From Sphingomonas sanguinis NBRC 13937 (GTDB lineage: Bacteria > Pseudomonadota > Alphaproteobacteria > Sphingomonadales > Sphingomonadaceae), in assembly GCF_001591005.1 (NCBI RefSeq), contig NZ_BCTY01000006.1, forward strand, positions 49,412 to 113,411: a stretch of 64,000 nucleotides of DNA, read 5' to 3'. The position numbers and the translations under genes were made by a program. Under the pieces are notes generated by a model. It saw only the letters and a program-made list of their open reading frames with translations, ran no database searches and was not told the DNA's origin. This document shows, one piece after another, positions 62,499 through 64,000 of this stretch (positions are counted from its first letter, which is position 1; the number at the start of each line of letters is the position of its first letter).

Positions 62499-63398
62499 GT
62501 GACGCTCACTGCCACCACCCTGCCCGAGGCGCTGGCCGAGGTCGCCGAGGATATCGACGCCCGCTTTGCCGAGTTGCTCGCCGATCCGGGCGATCCGCGT
62601 TCCTCGCTCTATGCCGCGATGCGCCATGCCGCGATCGGCGGCGGCAAGCGGCTGCGCCCCCTGCTCGTCTTCGCCACCGCGCATCTGTTCGCCGTGGACC
62701 GCAATTGCGCGGGCTGGGTCGCGACCGCGCTGGAGGCGATCCACGTCTATTCGCTGATCCATGACGATCTGCCCGCAATGGACGATGACGATATGCGGCG
62801 CGGCAAGCCTACCGTGCACAAGGCGTTCGACGAGGCGACCGCGATCCTGGCGGGCGACTGCCTCCACGCGCTGGCCTTCGAGATCCTGGCCGATCCGGCG
62901 ACCCATGCCGACCCCTTCATCCGCTCCGAACTGATCCTCGACCTCGCGCGCGCCTCCGGCCCTAGCGGCATGGCGGGCGGGCAGCAGATGGACCTGGAGG
63001 CCGAGCGGCAGGTGTTCGACCTTGCCACCGTCACCCGGCTTCAGCAGATGAAGACCGGTGCGCTGATCTGCGCGGCGGTCGAGGCGGGCGCGATCCTGGG
63101 CCGCGTGGCTCCCGAGGGGCGGACGCATTTGCGCGGCTATGCGCATGATTTGGGGTTGGCTTTCCAGATTGCCGACGACCTGCTCGACGCCGAGGGCGAC
63201 GAGGCGGCGGCGGGCAAGAAGCTGCGCAAGGATGAGGACGCGGGCAAGGCGACCTTCCTCAGCCTGCTCGGTGTCGAGCGTGCGCGCGAACAATGTCGGA
63301 TGCTGGTCGATCAGGCGATCGAGCATTTGCGCCATTACGGCCCCGAGGCCGATCTGCTCCGCGCCATCGCCGCGTATGTGGTGGAGCGCGATCGATGA
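62499..63398 (+). CDS. ispA: Polyprenyl (farnesyl/geranyl) diphosphate synthase
   Basis: 299 aa. The first aspartate-rich motif DDLPAMDDDDMRRGKPT and second DDLLD are intact; GGGKRLRP binds pyrophosphate. The residues before the first motif and the xseB neighbour favour IspA (C15). The start is GTG 62499. The stop overlaps the coaD start (ATGA). Supplies isoprenoid precursors for quinones and carotenoids. Confidence 0.93.
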   Translation: MTLTATTLPEALAEVAEDIDARFAELLADPGDPRSSLYAAMRHAAIGGGKRLRPLLVFATAHLFAVDRNCAGWVATALEAIHVYSLIHDDLPAMDDDDMRRGKPTVHKAFDEATAILAGDCLHALAFEILADPATHADPFIRSELILDLARASGPSGMAGGQQMDLEAERQVFDLATVTRLQQMKTGALICAAVEAGAILGRVAPEGRTHLRGYAHDLGLAFQIADDLLDAEGDEAAAGKKLRKDEDAGKATFLSLLGVERAREQCRMLVDQAIEHLRHYGPEADLLRAIAAYVVERDR

Positions 63399-63898
63399 CC
63401 CGGATCGGCGTCTATCCCGGCACTTTCGATCCCGTGACCCTGGGGCACATGGACATCATCCGGCGCGGCGCGAAGCTGGTCGATCGGCTGGTGATCGGCG
63501 TCACCACCAACCCATCCAAGTCGCCGATGTTCACGCTGGACGAGCGGATGGCGATGGTCCGGCGCGAAGTGGCGGATGTCGCGGGCGAGATTCATGTCGT
63601 CGCCTTCGACTCCCTGCTGATGGATTTCGCCGAGCGCGAGGGCGCAAAGGTCATCGTTCGGGGCCTGCGCGCCGTCGCCGACTTCGAATATGAATATCAG
63701 ATGGCGGGCATGAACCAGCAGATCAATCCGCGGGTCGAGACCGTCTTCCTGATGGCCGATGTCGCGCTGCAGCCCATCGCCAGCCGCCTGGTCAAGGAAA
63801 TCGCCATGTACGGCGGCACCATCGCCAAGTTCGTCACCCCCGCCGTCGCGGCGGACGTCGCCGAGCGGGTGGAGAAGATCGGCCGCAAGGGGTCCTGA
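63395..63898 (+). CDS. coaD: Phosphopantetheine adenylyltransferase
   Basis: 167 aa; the fourth CoA step. GVYPGTFDPVTLGHMDIIRR carries the nucleotidyltransferase T/HxGH motif (TLGH), and VIVRGLRAVADFEYEYQMAGMN and VALQPIASRLVKEIA are family motifs. ATG 63395 lies in the ispA stop, so the two are coupled. A family B repeat follows. Confidence 0.96.
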   Translation: MTRIGVYPGTFDPVTLGHMDIIRRGAKLVDRLVIGVTTNPSKSPMFTLDERMAMVRREVADVAGEIHVVAFDSLLMDFAEREGAKVIVRGLRAVADFEYEYQMAGMNQQINPRVETVFLMADVALQPIASRLVKEIAMYGGTIAKFVTPAVAADVAERVEKIGRKGS

Positions 63899-63901
63899 TA
63901 T

Positions 63902-63980
63902 CCTCCCCGCTCGCGGGGAGGTGGCAGGGCGAAGCCCTGACGGAGGGGGGCTTCCTCATAGGACATCCCTTTGCCGCACA
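63902..63980. repeat. Family B repeat, truncated by the window end
   Basis: The left hairpin CCTCCCC/GGGGAGG (63902-63921) and following GGTGGCAGGGCGAAGCCCTGACGG-type segment match 54075 onward. The right half is missing because the sequence passes into a C homopolymer. Confidence 0.7.
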
Positions 63981-64000
63981 CCCCCCCCCCCCCCCCCCCC
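63981..64000. other. Poly-C tract of at least 20 nt at the window end
   Basis: Every base from 63981 to the last position is C. The equivalent position in the copy at 54075 reads CCCCCTCCACC. A run of this length has no parallel in the rest of the window. Confidence 0.9.

Overview
The window is chromosomal DNA from a high-GC alphaproteobacterium, most likely Sphingomonas or a close relative. This rests on the TonB-dependent receptor tail, alphaproteobacterial families such as SspB, ATP12, the DUF1013 regulator TrcR and DUF1192, many small glycine-rich envelope proteins, and the gene orders seen. Genus-level placement is inference. No phage, plasmid, IS element or CRISPR array is visible. Most of the DNA is conserved housekeeping genes; the unusual content is mainly between genes.

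Layout. 1-6.2 kb: receptor tail, LppC-like lipoprotein and rsmI (divergent), two poorly known genes, yraN, gshB, two tiny glycine-rich proteins and gmk. 6.3-12.4 kb (mostly minus): ATP12 chaperone, HAD phosphatase, RluC-type pseudouridine synthase, fluoride channel CrcB, a lipoprotein, and three related glycine-zipper proteins. 12.5-19 kb: TRIC-type channel, fumC, sspB, then a tightly overlapping histidine run hisB-hisH-hisA-hisF, a 51-aa membrane ORF, hisE and a HIT protein. 19.4-31.3 kb: amino-acid permease, PfkB kinase, EI24-like and LysE-type membrane proteins, HIRAN protein, M1 aminopeptidase, CHAP protein, exported MsrB, a NatAB-like ABC exporter and queG. 31.5-36 kb: era, rnc, lepB, DedA protein, xerC.

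36.3-53.6 kb is a continuous minus-strand translation supercluster: str (rpsL, rpsG, fusA, tuf), S10 (rpsJ to rpsQ), spc (rplN to secY) and adk. It is punctuated by several intrinsic-terminator-like hairpins and two structured gaps. tRNA-Trp lies divergently beyond rpsL. 54-64 kb: TrcR, an alpha-helical repeat protein, a quinone oxidoreductase, DUF1192, clpA, a membrane diguanylate cyclase, xseB, ispA and coaD.

The most distinctive signals are intergenic. An identical 78-nt segment at two sites (about 19.1 and 31.4 kb) contains a 64-nt element made of three perfect stems that would fold as a three-way junction with complementary CCC and GGG loops. Both copies sit at the same point inside a REP-like hairpin. 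Two further palindromic repeat families are scattered through the window. The sequence ends in a 20-nt C homopolymer placed within one such repeat, which suggests a contig edge or read artefact.
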